From DATFCK01 sp963728975 (GTDB lineage Bacteria; Verrucomicrobiota; Verrucomicrobiia; Chthoniobacterales; UBA10450): a stretch of 64,000 nt of DNA. This document shows positions 18,783 through 27,535 of this stretch, piece after piece; positions within the stretch are counted from its first letter, which is position 1, and the number at the start of each line of letters is the position of its first letter. The translations under genes and the position numbers were made by a program. The notes under the pieces were generated by a model that had not been told where the DNA came from, did no database searches, and saw only the letters and a list, made by a program, of their open reading frames with translations. The DNA is taken from assembly GCA_963728975.1 (NCBI GenBank), contig CAVSMF010000003.1:186001-250000 (forward strand). The letters are read 5' to 3'.

Positions 18783-19060
18783 GGTTCCGAAGATTCTTTT
18801 CCTCTTTCCAATTTCTCGTCGGATGCCGGCGAATCTTCGCGTACGGCTGCACCGGGGACGCGCTCTCCGGTGTAGGGATCGATGTAGGGCAGCCCTTGCC
18901 TGCGCCGTCGTTCGATTGTCGCCCGGCCCAAGTCCGCCATTTCCTCAACAGCGCGCCACTTCTCGGTCAGCGTCAGCTTCATCCAATCGCGCAAAGCGGC
19001 GCGCCGGCTGCCTTCCCAACTGGTCAGACTCCAGTCGATCGAATTATCCGAATCGCTCAT
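18779..19060 (-). CDS. Small hypothetical protein of a nucleotidyltransferase-linked pair
   Basis: About 93 residues from the ATG at 19060, chosen over a TTG at 19084 because AGGAAGAG lies directly upstream. The sequence IDWSLTSWEGSRRAALRDWMKLTLTE and VEEMADLGRATIERRRRQGLPYIDPYTGE is a charged helical protein without known catalytic residues. As far as I recall, such proteins occur downstream of small nucleotidyltransferase genes in toxin-antitoxin-like pairs. Here the partner survives only as a 3' fragment. It overlaps the downstream Cas3-like fragment by ATGA. Confidence 0.5.
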   Translation of the reverse strand: MSDSDNSIDWSLTSWEGSRRAALRDWMKLTLTEKWRAVEEMADLGRATIERRRRQGLPYIDPYTGERVPGAAVREDSPASDEKLERGKESSEP

Positions 19061-19080
19061 TTCTCTTTCTCTTCCTGAAT

Positions 19081-19299
19081 TCAACGGAGGTGCTGAATAT
19101 CATCCAAATCCTGCGGCCTGCCGACAGTTTGCTTCATCGCGATCAGCGTCGGAATGGTGACGTAACGTGCCACCACAGGACCGTGCCCGGGTATCTCCAC
19201 TATATCGGAAACGGCCTGCTTGTATTCCGTCTCGGGCTCCAGCCTACGCCCGGAGGCTACGGCTCGGCAGGCACGGGAGCTCGCCCCTCCATAGTTCAC
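19081..19299 (-). pseudogene. 3' remnant of a nucleotidyltransferase-like gene
   Basis: The last 39 residues or so (from VEIPGHGPVVARYVTIP through LIAMKQTVGRPQDLDDIQHLR) match the C-terminal pattern of small nucleotidyltransferase or NTase-like antitoxin proteins, where LIAMK and GRPQDLxDI are typical. The catalytic N-terminal domain (GSxxxxxDxD) is absent. Sequence upstream of about 19203 looks like interspersed repeat (Gly/Ala/Ser-rich in translation), so the gene was broken by a deletion or insertion. It lies 20 bp upstream of its probable partner gene. Confidence 0.55.
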
Positions 19300-19530
19300 G
19301 GCTGCTCTTGTGTTCCTATGGACGTTTGCAGGATCCTTCCCGCATTTGCTAAAAGCTACGGCGGGCAGGCGCTTCGCTCAGAATAACAGCTGAAAGCGGA
19401 GAAAGCGGACGCCAACTCCGAAAGCTTTCGCGAGCAGGCAGGCGCGGACGTCTCAATCTGAAGAGACGGCTGTTTTTAAGATATTTCAGGTAGCAATCCG
19501 TCGCAAGCGCGGACGCTTGCGCTACCTTGT
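19300..19530. other. Intergenic region downstream of clpC with REP hairpin
   Basis: No gene is supported. At 19489-19525 GGTAGC and GCTACC bracket a hairpin. On the minus strand it reads GTAG, CGCAAGCG-TCCG-CGCTTGCG (8-bp stem). It may also help terminate clpC, although no T-run follows on that strand. Confidence 0.55.
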
Positions 19531-22002
19531 TTAGCTCGCGCCGGCGGGCGCGCTTTGGGGCTCGGCGGCTTTGAAGATCAGTTTTCCGTTTTCGGCGACC
19601 ACGCTCACGGTTTCGCCCGGTTTGACGTTTCCTCGCAGCAGTTCCTCGGCAAACGGGTCTTCCAGATATTTTTCCACGGCCCGGCGCATCGGCCTGGCCC
19701 CGTATTGCGGGTCGTAGCCTTTCTCGATCAGAAATTCCTTGGCGCTGTTCTCGAGTTGCACGTGCACGTCCTTCGCTTTTACCCGGACTAACACCTTGTT
19801 TACTTCGAGATCGACGATCTGCATCAGCTCCGGCTTGGCCAGCTGATGGAACACGATAATGTCGTCCAGACGATTGATGAATTCCGGCTTGAATGCCTTC
19901 TTCGCCTCCTCGAGCAACTTGTCGCGCATGGCCTCGTATTCATGTTCGCCTAACGGCCTGACCGCGCCAAACCCCATCGTGGTCTGACGTTTCAGGGTCT
20001 CGGCGCCGACGTTCGAGGTCATGATGATGATCGTATTTCGAAAATCGATCTTACGGCCTAACGAATCGGTGATCTTTCCGTCTTCCAGGATCTGCAAGAG
20101 CAGATGCATGACGTCGGGATGCGCCTTTTCGATCTCGTCAAAAAGCACAACCGAATAAGGCCGGCGCCGCACTGCCTCAGAAAGTTGCCCGCCTTCCTCG
20201 TAACCGACATATCCGGGGGGCGAACCGATCAGGCGGGAGGCCGTGAATTTCTCCATGTACTCCGACATGTCGATCTGGATGAGCGCATCGCGATCGCCGA
20301 ACATGAATTCGGCCAGCTTTTGAGCGAGAAAAGTTTTGCCCACTCCGGTCGGCCCCAGAAAGATAAAGGAGCCAATCGGGCGCCGCGGGTCCTTCAAGTC
20401 GGCCCGGCTTCGCCGCAACGCCTTGGAAATAGCAGTGACCGCTTCGTCCTGGCCGATCACGGTTTTCTTCAGTTCCTCTTCCATTTTGAGGAGCTTCTCC
20501 GTTTCCGCCTGCTCCATCCGCTGCAAAGGAACGCCCGTTACCTTGGAAATGATGTGCATCATGTCCTCGCCGGTCACGAGCACCTCCTTTTCTTCGCGTT
20601 CTTCCCGCCATTTGGTCAAAATGGTGTCGAGCCTTTCCTTGGTTTGCTTTTCTTTGTCGCGAAGCGAGGCGGCTTTTTCGAAATCCTGCGCTTTGATGGC
20701 GGCTTCTTTTTCCACCCGGATCTGCTCGATCTCCCGCTCGATCTCCTTCACGTCGGGCGGACGGGTCATGGAATTGATACGGGCCCGGGCCCCGGCCTCG
20801 TCCATCACGTCGATCGCTTTATCAGGCAAAAACCGGCCGGTAATATAACGCTCCGAAAATTTCACCGCCGTCTCGAGCGCTTCATCCGTCAGTTTGGCCT
20901 TGTGATGGGCCTCATATTTCGGCCGGAGGCCCTTTAAAATTTCGATCGCTTCCTCAACCGTTGGGGCATCGACTTTGACCGTCTGAAACCGGCGCTCCAG
21001 AGCCGCATCTTTTTCGATGTATTTGCGGTACTCGTTCATGGTGGTGGCGCCGACGCACTGCAATTCGCCGCGGCTCAACGCCGGCTTAATAATGTTGGAC
21101 GCATCCATGGCGCCCTCGGCCGATCCGGCGCCGACAATGGTATGCAGCTCGTCGATGAAAAGAATGACATTTTTGGAACGGCGAATCTCGTCCATCACCG
21201 CTTTGATCCGCTCTTCGAACTGGCCCCGGTATTTCGTCCCGGCAACCATGAGCGCCAGATCGAGCGTAACCACCCGCTTGTCCCGGAGCAGTTCGGGCAC
21301 ATTGCCGGCTGCAATCTCCTGGGCCAGGCCTTCGGCGATGGCGGTTTTGCCCACCCCGGCTTCCCCGATCAACACCGGATTGTTTTTCGTGCGCCGGCAG
21401 AGCACCTGGATAACTCGCTCGATTTCGTTCCGGCGCCCAATGACCGGATCGAGCTCACCTTTCTTGGCCAGTTCCGTCAGATCACGCCCGAAAGCGCGCA
21501 GGGCGGGCGTCTTGACGTCCTTCTTGGAAGGTTCCGCCCCTTCCTGTTCCGATTCTGGCGGGGTAAAATTGGGATCGAGCTCTTTTAAAATCTCGTTGCG
21601 GGTCCGCTCGATATCGACCTCGAGGCTTTTCAAAACCCGGGCCGCGACTCCTTCGCCTTCGCGCAAAAGTCCCAGCAGGATATGTTCGGTCCCGACATAG
21701 GAATGGTTGAGCGCCTTGGCTTCCTTCCCGGCCAGGGCCAGAACCTTTTTAACCCGCGGGGTGTAGGGAATATTGCCCACCATCTTGGTTTCGGGGCCGG
21801 AACCGACCTGCTTTTCCACTTCCATCCGCACCGTCTCCAGATCGAGACCCATTTTTTGGAGAACGTTGACCGCCACCCCCTGCCCCAGCTTGATCAGACC
21901 GAGCAGGAGATGCTCGGTTCCGACATAATTATGATTGAACCGGTCGGCTTCCTTGCGGGCCAGCGCCAATACCTGCTGCGCGCGGGGTGTGAAATTATTC
22001 AT
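19531..22002 (-). CDS. clpC: ATP-dependent Clp protease ATPase subunit ClpC
   Basis: 823 residues. Clp N-domain repeats are at about 3-140 (two VGTEHLLLGL-type repeats). The first AAA+ module has Walker A GEAGVGKT at 213-220 and FIDELH. A UVR/M-domain coiled coil lies at about 425-460, and the second AAA+ module has Walker A GPTGVGKT at 550-557. The C-terminus is a D2 small domain. ClpC unfolds substrates for ClpP, and its partner McsB marks substrates with phospho-arginine. The gene overlaps the mcsB end by 8 bp and follows mcsA-mcsB, so the three are one operon. Confidence 0.97.
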   Translation of the reverse strand: MNNFTPRAQQVLALARKEADRFNHNYVGTEHLLLGLIKLGQGVAVNVLQKMGLDLETVRMEVEKQVGSGPETKMVGNIPYTPRVKKVLALAGKEAKALNHSYVGTEHILLGLLREGEGVAARVLKSLEVDIERTRNEILKELDPNFTPPESEQEGAEPSKKDVKTPALRAFGRDLTELAKKGELDPVIGRRNEIERVIQVLCRRTKNNPVLIGEAGVGKTAIAEGLAQEIAAGNVPELLRDKRVVTLDLALMVAGTKYRGQFEERIKAVMDEIRRSKNVILFIDELHTIVGAGSAEGAMDASNIIKPALSRGELQCVGATTMNEYRKYIEKDAALERRFQTVKVDAPTVEEAIEILKGLRPKYEAHHKAKLTDEALETAVKFSERYITGRFLPDKAIDVMDEAGARARINSMTRPPDVKEIEREIEQIRVEKEAAIKAQDFEKAASLRDKEKQTKERLDTILTKWREEREEKEVLVTGEDMMHIISKVTGVPLQRMEQAETEKLLKMEEELKKTVIGQDEAVTAISKALRRSRADLKDPRRPIGSFIFLGPTGVGKTFLAQKLAEFMFGDRDALIQIDMSEYMEKFTASRLIGSPPGYVGYEEGGQLSEAVRRRPYSVVLFDEIEKAHPDVMHLLLQILEDGKITDSLGRKIDFRNTIIIMTSNVGAETLKRQTTMGFGAVRPLGEHEYEAMRDKLLEEAKKAFKPEFINRLDDIIVFHQLAKPELMQIVDLEVNKVLVRVKAKDVHVQLENSAKEFLIEKGYDPQYGARPMRRAVEKYLEDPFAEELLRGNVKPGETVSVVAENGKLIFKAAEPQSAPAGAS

Positions 22003-23113
22003 TGTTCGATGGGGAGGAACTGTTTCCCGGCTCCTTCACCAGTTTACTGATATCAGGTTTAGGGAAGACTTTCAAACGCTCCCGAATAATTTGAGCCCGG
22101 AGATGGTCGCGTTCTTCGGCGGTCAATTTCTGCTGCGAGGTCTTTTGCAGGTGGGCGGGCTGGGTGTCGATGAAGAGCTCATCGATGGGCAACCTCCGGT
22201 CTTCCGGAAACGCTCCCAGGTCGACTCCGAGCTTGATGATCGACAGGAGATTGAGCGCCTCTTTCGAAGTCATGGCATGGGCATAAGTAAGCACGCCGTA
22301 GGCCCGGCCGATCTGGTCGGAGAGAGTATTCGACTTTTTCTGGATTAAAACCTGGCGGGCGTCGTGCTCCTTTTCGATGATGGTTTCGATCACCTTGCTC
22401 AACCGGTTGATGATATCCTCTTCCTTTTCGCCCAGGGTGGTCTGGTTGGAGATCTGGAACAAATTGCCCATTGCTTCGGTCCCCTCCCCGTAGAGCCCGC
22501 GCACGGCCAGACCGATCTTGCTCACCGCCTGGATCACCTGGTTGATCAACTCACTCAGGACCAGCCCCGGGAGATGGAGCATGGCCGAGGCGCGCATGCC
22601 GGTTCCAACATTGGTGGGGCAGGCGGTCAGATACCCCAGGCGTGGATCGTAGGCGAAATCGAGTTTGCCCTCCAGGGCGCTATCGATCTTGTCCACCAGT
22701 TTGAAAGCCTGTTTCAGCTGCAATCCGGACCGGATCGATTGCATCCGAAGATGATCTTCTTCATTGATCATCACGCTCAGGGTCTGGCGGCGATTCATGA
22801 CAATGGCGCTCCCCACGCTCTTGGCCGCGTGCTCCCGGCTGATCAAATGCCGTTCCACCAGGACCTGTTTTTCCAGGGCGGAAAGGTCCTGGAGCAATTC
22901 CGAAAAGGAATCCGACATTTCCGAAAGCTCTTCCACCCGGGGCTTGATCATTTCGAGCACGGCGTTGCGTTCGGCCTTTTTGGCCCAGCCCGGGAAGGCC
23001 CGGTTCCGCAAATTGCGAGCCAGCCGGACGCGGCTGCTGATTACGACCTGATGATGCGGCCCTTCCCCGCGCAGCCATTCGCCTGCGGTGGACATGACAT
23101 TGGAGAATTTCAC
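21995..23113 (-). CDS. mcsB: Protein arginine kinase McsB
   Basis: 372 residues of the phosphagen-kinase fold. The phosphate-binding SSRVRLARN is at 26-34 and the catalytic loop NEEDHLRMQ starts at 117. A later stretch around CPTNVGTGMRAS is the family signature. McsB phosphorylates arginine on proteins and so targets them to ClpC-ClpP. It starts 3 bp after mcsA and overlaps clpC by 8 bp, the same arrangement as in Gram-positive ctsR operons but without ctsR here. Its activator McsA is encoded directly upstream. Confidence 0.95.
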   Translation of the reverse strand: MKFSNVMSTAGEWLRGEGPHHQVVISSRVRLARNLRNRAFPGWAKKAERNAVLEMIKPRVEELSEMSDSFSELLQDLSALEKQVLVERHLISREHAAKSVGSAIVMNRRQTLSVMINEEDHLRMQSIRSGLQLKQAFKLVDKIDSALEGKLDFAYDPRLGYLTACPTNVGTGMRASAMLHLPGLVLSELINQVIQAVSKIGLAVRGLYGEGTEAMGNLFQISNQTTLGEKEEDIINRLSKVIETIIEKEHDARQVLIQKKSNTLSDQIGRAYGVLTYAHAMTSKEALNLLSIIKLGVDLGAFPEDRRLPIDELFIDTQPAHLQKTSQQKLTAEERDHLRAQIIRERLKVFPKPDISKLVKEPGNSSSPSNNE

Positions 23114-23116
23114 GGG

Positions 23117-23608
23117 CTAATGAGCCAACTCGTGTTCGAGCTGTTTAATTTGATCGCGCAGGGAAGCGGCTGTTTCGTAATTTTCCTCCGCGACGGCTTT
23201 CTCGAGGTTCTCGGTCAAAGTGCGCATGCGGTCGTTCAGCTCCATTGCCCGCTGAGCCCTCTGCGGCAGCTTGCCGACGTGTTCGGTCCCTTTATGCATG
23301 GCCTTGAGCAGCGCGTTCAACCCTTCCCCAAACGTCCGATAACAGGTGCTGCAGCCGAGCCGGCCCGTTTTCTTGAAGTCGGCCTGAGAATAACCGCAGA
23401 CCGGACAACGCTGGGACGCTCCGCCTCTCTCAATCTCTTCGGCCGCGCCGATCCCGAGTAACAGATCGGCCAGGGCAAAACCGGTGGGATCCTGCACGCC
23501 TTTCTCTTTCGAGCAGGCATCACACAGATTCACCTTCTGCATCTTGCCTTCCAAAATCTGGGTCAGGAAGACCGTTGCATCGTTACATTTGCAGACGTCA
23601 CACAACAT
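23117..23608 (-). CDS. mcsA: McsA, zinc-binding activator of McsB
   Basis: About 163 residues from the ATG at 23608 (MLCDVCK), preferred over a frame opening at 23647. Four CxxC pairs are visible (C3/C6, C29/C32, C68/C71 and C86/C89), forming two zinc-binding sites. They are followed by a helical linker and a UVR motif (ENYETAASLRDQIKQLEHEL) near the C-terminus. McsA binds and activates McsB and docks on ClpC. It is the first gene of the mcsA-mcsB-clpC operon. The 90 bp before it is AT-rich (TAATAATAG just before the start), and the promoter is probably there. Confidence 0.92.
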   Translation of the reverse strand: MLCDVCKCNDATVFLTQILEGKMQKVNLCDACSKEKGVQDPTGFALADLLLGIGAAEEIERGGASQRCPVCGYSQADFKKTGRLGCSTCYRTFGEGLNALLKAMHKGTEHVGKLPQRAQRAMELNDRMRTLTENLEKAVAEENYETAASLRDQIKQLEHELAH

Positions 23609-23697
23609 TTCTCTATTATTAGACCTACACTCGACGGAAAAATTCAACCCTCAAGTTTGCCGGAGCACCTTCTGCGCCGGGAGTTTGCCGGCAATGG

Positions 23698-24687
23698 TTA
23701 CGAATAAATCGGTGTCCCGCTCTCGTGCGTCATCTCCCGGAACCGTGCAATCATGCTGGTCGTGATCGGCCCCGGTTTTCCGTTCCCGATCAAACGTCCG
23801 TCCGCTTTGATGACCGGAATGATTTCGGCAGCCGTGCCGGTTAGGAAACACTCGTCCGCCACAAATACATCGTGACGCGTGATATCGGCGTCGGTCGCCT
23901 TGATGCCCAGTTCGGCCGCGATTTCGAACACGACCGCGCGGGTAATTCCGCGCAATGCTCCCGCCGTGGTCGGCGGGGTAAACATATTGCCGTTCTTGAC
24001 CACGAAGAGATTGTCGGCCGTGCATTCCGCTACGTTCCCGGCATCGTTCAGCATCAGCGCTTCGTCAGCCCCGGCCAGATTCGCCTCGATCCGCGCCATC
24101 ACATTATTAAGATAATTGAGCGACTTCACCGCCGGGTTCAGTGCGCTCGGATTGGTGCGGCGGGTCGCACAGGTTACAACCGTCAAGCCGCGGGCATATA
24201 TCTCCGGGGGATAAAGGGCGATGGTCGATACGATAATGATCACGCTCGGCCGCTTACATTGGGCCGGATTCAAACCAAGATTGCCGACTCCCCGCGTAAC
24301 CAGAAGGCGAATGTAACCGTCCCGCAATTCGTTCTGCCGGATCGTGTCCAGCAACGCCTCCGTCATTTCCCGCATCGACATCGGAATCTCCAGACAGATG
24401 GAACGCGCTGAATCCCACAACCGCTCCAGATGCTCTTCGAGACGGAACACGCGCCCGTTGTAAAATCGAATACCTTCGAAAATCCCGTCCCCGTAGAGCA
24501 AGCCGTGATCGAATACCGAAACCTTGGCTTCGGCCTCGGAGTAAAGCGTTCCATCGATGAATATCTTCAATTCCCTGGCATTTGTCTTCGACGCCCCGGA
24601 ACCAGTTTCACCCGCCGGCTTTGTCGCAGCCGCCGTTTTTGCTTTTGGTTCGTCAACTACCATCCCGCCGGCATTAGAGGTTTTCAT
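23698..24687 (-). CDS. ilvE: Branched-chain amino acid aminotransferase (class IV)
   Basis: About 329 residues from the ATG at 24687. A GTG at 24780 would add 31 residues without homology and overlap the ABC ATPase stop (GTGA). The core starts at LKIFIDGTLYSEAEAKVSVFDHGLLYGDGIFEG in two blocks typical of fold-type IV PLP enzymes. The PLP lysine is in AVKSLNYLNN (K188), and ALMLNDAGNVAE and GTAAEIIPV complete the fold. It transaminates branched-chain amino acids and their keto acids. D-amino acid aminotransferase is a relative, but LNPAVKSLNYL favours IlvE. It is 90 bp upstream of mcsA on the same strand. Confidence 0.9.
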   Translation of the reverse strand: MKTSNAGGMVVDEPKAKTAAATKPAGETGSGASKTNARELKIFIDGTLYSEAEAKVSVFDHGLLYGDGIFEGIRFYNGRVFRLEEHLERLWDSARSICLEIPMSMREMTEALLDTIRQNELRDGYIRLLVTRGVGNLGLNPAQCKRPSVIIIVSTIALYPPEIYARGLTVVTCATRRTNPSALNPAVKSLNYLNNVMARIEANLAGADEALMLNDAGNVAECTADNLFVVKNGNMFTPPTTAGALRGITRAVVFEIAAELGIKATDADITRHDVFVADECFLTGTAAEIIPVIKADGRLIGNGKPGPITTSMIARFREMTHESGTPIYS

Positions 24688-24776
24688 ATCGCCCGAAAAG
24701 TTTCCGGCGTTTCCCGCGCAATTCAAGGGACAAAAAATGGTAAGAACAGCCCCACCCCCAAGCCAACTCAGCCGCC

Positions 24777-25445
24777 TCACTCCACCAGACCGTCCGCAAT
24801 ATGCAATCGCCGATCTCCAAGCGCGGCCAGGTGAACATCGTGGGTCACCACCAGTAGCGTTTTTTTGCGGTCCCGGGCCAGATTGAGCAACAGATCGATA
24901 ATCGCCTCACCGGTTTTGGAATCGAGATTACCCGTCGGTTCATCCGCAAAAATCATATCCGGATCGTTGATTAAAGCGCGCGCAATAGCCACGCGTTGTT
25001 GTTCCCCGCCGGAAAGCTCCGCCGGCAAATGGTGGATTCGCTCCTTCAAACCGACCGCTTCCAGGGTTTCTTGTGCCGTCCGGTCCGGCGAAGAACCGCC
25101 AATCAGGCCGGGGAGCAAAATGTTTTCGAGGGCGGTCAGCTCCGGGAGCAAAAAGTATCCTTGAAAAATAAAACCCATCTTTTTGTTTCGAAAGCGGGCT
25201 TGGGCGGCCGACCTTCCCGAATAAAGGCGGCGTCCCTCAAACTCAACCGTCCCGGATTCCGGCCGCTCCAGGCCGGCCAGAGTATAAAGTAATGTTGTTT
25301 TGCCCGCTCCCGATGCCCCGCAGAGAAAGACAGCTTCACCGCGGGCAATCTCGATCGAGATGCCGCGCAGGACCTCGATCCGGCGCCGTCCCATACGAAA
25401 CGATTGGAACAGATCGCGCGCGACGAGCAGCGGTTTATCCGGCAT
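24777..25445 (-). CDS. LolD/MacB-type ABC transporter ATPase, orphan
   Basis: 222 residues. Walker A GASGAGKT is at 43-50, signature LSGGEQ at 144-149 and Walker B MIFADEP at 164-170, followed by TGNLDSKTGE, typical of the LolD/FtsE/MacB group. Such ATPases power lipoprotein release or extrusion with a MacB/LolC-type permease. No permease gene is adjacent here: upstream is an unrelated secreted-protein gene and downstream is the aminotransferase. The partner must be elsewhere. Confidence 0.88.
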   Translation of the reverse strand: MPDKPLLVARDLFQSFRMGRRRIEVLRGISIEIARGEAVFLCGASGAGKTTLLYTLAGLERPESGTVEFEGRRLYSGRSAAQARFRNKKMGFIFQGYFLLPELTALENILLPGLIGGSSPDRTAQETLEAVGLKERIHHLPAELSGGEQQRVAIARALINDPDMIFADEPTGNLDSKTGEAIIDLLLNLARDRKKTLLVVTHDVHLAALGDRRLHIADGLVE

Positions 25446-25551
25446 CGAAACTTATCTGCCGCAAAGGCCGCCCTCGCACAAGCGAAGTCTACCCCGCGCC
25501 GGCCAAGCCCGGCTCCCGCCAACCAACATCCGGCCCGATCTTTGTCCTTGC

Positions 25552-26421
25552 CTAGGATGACTCTTCGTCGCCGCCCTCGGTAAAGCCTAACGAGGCCATG
25601 GTCGGCTCGTCAATTGCCGATGTCGTATACAGGTCATGATCGCGCTGGTAATCGGCCAGAGCCGCCCGCGTCAACGGGCCAAGCAAACCGTCTACTTCGC
25701 CGTTGTAGTAGCCCTGGGACTGCAACGCTTCCTGCACGTTCGCGACTACCTGGTCCGGAGGCAGGTTGTTATAGGCATAAATCGGCCCGTCATAAGGATA
25801 ATAAGCGGCTGACGCATCGTAACCCCAGGCCGGATACCAGAAACCTGCATTCCAGTAATACCAACCGCCGCCAATAAGGACGACGCGAGGATAATGACTC
25901 GCCCACCAGACCCGCTCGTGCCAGATTGGCCGGTAAGCCCGAAAGGCGTTGTAATGGACACCCCTCCAACGCGCCGCCCCGACAATCCGACGGCTCGCGC
26001 TGAATTTGACGCTCTTGATGTTGCCACGCGATCCCCTCACCACATTGATATGTTTGGTGTGCAGCCTCGCTGCTTTGGCCCGCGATTGGACCGCCGGCAG
26101 GCGCGCCCCCTTATGTCCGGTCAGGCCCCCTTGACCTTGAGCATGCAGACGGACGGGCTTGCCGCCTTTCGTCGCGTTCCTGAGGCCTTGCTGGCCAAGA
26201 CCGCCGCCCCGTTTACCAAGATGTTGCTGGGTGTGCTGCCCTTGCCCGCGTCGCAGCCCCTGCCCCTGGGCATGTTTCTTCCCCTGCCCCTGCCCCTGCC
26301 CCTGCCCCTGGCCCTGACCCTGACCCTGGCCCTGCCCCCGTTTTTTCTTATTCTGATTGTTCGCCGCAGTTACGGAGCCGGCCAGCGCGACACAGCATAT
26401 TAATACAAGAAATGATTTCAT
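25552..26421 (-). CDS. Secreted peptidoglycan-binding-domain protein with Gly-Gln repeat
   Basis: 289 residues. A signal peptide (MKSFLVLICCVALAGSVTAA) is followed by a tract of about ten Gly-Gln dipeptides (residues 30-47) and a basic, Gln/His/Gly-rich region. Then comes an aromatic block (WRGVHYNAFRAYRP, RVVLIGGGWYYWNAGFWYPA). The C-terminus is a PG_binding_1-like domain (QVVANVQEALQSQGYYNGEV, DGLLGPLTRAALADYQRDH). It is probably a periplasmic or surface wall-binding protein. The GQ tract is encoded by a 6-bp simple repeat (26283-26340) that is prone to slippage. A paralogue lies 147 bp upstream on the same strand. Confidence 0.8.
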   Translation of the reverse strand: MKSFLVLICCVALAGSVTAANNQNKKKRGQGQGQGQGQGQGQGQGQGKKHAQGQGLRRGQGQHTQQHLGKRGGGLGQQGLRNATKGGKPVRLHAQGQGGLTGHKGARLPAVQSRAKAARLHTKHINVVRGSRGNIKSVKFSASRRIVGAARWRGVHYNAFRAYRPIWHERVWWASHYPRVVLIGGGWYYWNAGFWYPAWGYDASAAYYPYDGPIYAYNNLPPDQVVANVQEALQSQGYYNGEVDGLLGPLTRAALADYQRDHDLYTTSAIDEPTMASLGFTEGGDEESS

Positions 26422-26568
26422 AAGGTGTTGGTTTTCGAATGATTGGACCTAATAAACTGCCGATTATTCAATTCCACTGATCCCGTAATGTTTCTGCGCT
26501 GTTTGGTCAAGTTTCAAAAGGGTTCGGGGCCGCAAGCCACAAACTTGCGCCCCGTTTCCGCTGAGGAC

Positions 26569-27411
26569 CTAAACCAGACCCAATGTCGCCAGGGTCGGGC
26601 GATCGATGGTCGAAGTGATCACCAGGCCGTGGTCAACCTGGAAATCGGCCAAGGCGCGGCGTGTCATTGGTCCGAGAACACCGTCAGCCGGCCCGGGATC
26701 ATAACCATCCCGCTGAAGTTGGAGCTGCACGTTGGCGACGATCTGATTTGGAGTCAGGTCGCCGTAACTGTAAATCGGCCCGTAATAAGGATAATTAAAT
26801 CCGGCCTCGTAGCCCCAAGCGGGATACCAATAGCCTCCGCCCCAAGCCCACCAGCCCCAGCCGGGACCGACAAAGATGATCCGATCGTAATGATTTCTCC
26901 ACCATCCACGGTCATGCCATTCTCTGCGATAGTTGTGAAACGCGGCGTAATTGGCACCGCGAAAACGTTCGCTTCGCCAGTGGTTAACCACGGTTACGTT
27001 TCTGGCGCGGTTAAGTCTGCGTCCGTTACGAGCCAGAGCCCTCTGCTCTCGGGAAACTCTTCCGCGGCGCAACGTCGCCGTGCCCTGCCCATTGGCCGTG
27101 ACTTCGCTGCGGGCGGTCACCCGGGCGCGATGGGTGTTTCGCTGGTGAGCGACCTGCAACCGGCTGGCCCGCTGGTTATTCCGTCGAACCACCGCTCGCG
27201 AAAGGCCTTGCCGACTAATCGCGTGCTGTTGGGTCCGCCGGATTGAGGCACTCCGTCTGAGATGTTGGCCGCGATGGGGCGTGACCGCTCTTGCCGTCGC
27301 GGCGTGTTCCGCCCTTTGTCGCCCCCTATGCCGTCCCTGATCATTATCCCGGGCCGACGCACCAAGCGCCAGGCCAAGCATGATGCACGTTGAAAGAAGT
27401 ATACGTTTCAT
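26569..27411 (-). CDS. Secreted peptidoglycan-binding-domain protein, paralogue
   Basis: About 280 residues from the ATG at 27411 (MKRILLSTCIMLGLALGASA, signal peptide). It has the same layout as the previous gene without the Gly-Gln tract: an Arg/His/Gln-rich linker, an aromatic block (FRGANYAAFHNYRREW, IIFVGPGWGWWAWGGGYWYP) and a C-terminal PG_binding_1-like domain (QIVANVQLQLQRDGYDPGPA, DGVLGPMTRRALADFQVDH). The pair clearly arose by duplication and shares strand and orientation. It probably binds cell wall; no catalytic residues are evident. Confidence 0.8.
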   Translation of the reverse strand: MKRILLSTCIMLGLALGASARDNDQGRHRGRQRAEHAATARAVTPHRGQHLRRSASIRRTQQHAISRQGLSRAVVRRNNQRASRLQVAHQRNTHRARVTARSEVTANGQGTATLRRGRVSREQRALARNGRRLNRARNVTVVNHWRSERFRGANYAAFHNYRREWHDRGWWRNHYDRIIFVGPGWGWWAWGGGYWYPAWGYEAGFNYPYYGPIYSYGDLTPNQIVANVQLQLQRDGYDPGPADGVLGPMTRRALADFQVDHGLVITSTIDRPTLATLGLV

Positions 27412-27535
27412 GTCATTTTTCCCTTTTCCCAGGTTAGACACCGCTCACTGAACGATTATTCAACATCGTTAAGTAATTTCGCCCGGCCAAACCTGGGCTG
27501 GCATCGCCCCGTCCACCACCACCCAAAACTTGTGC

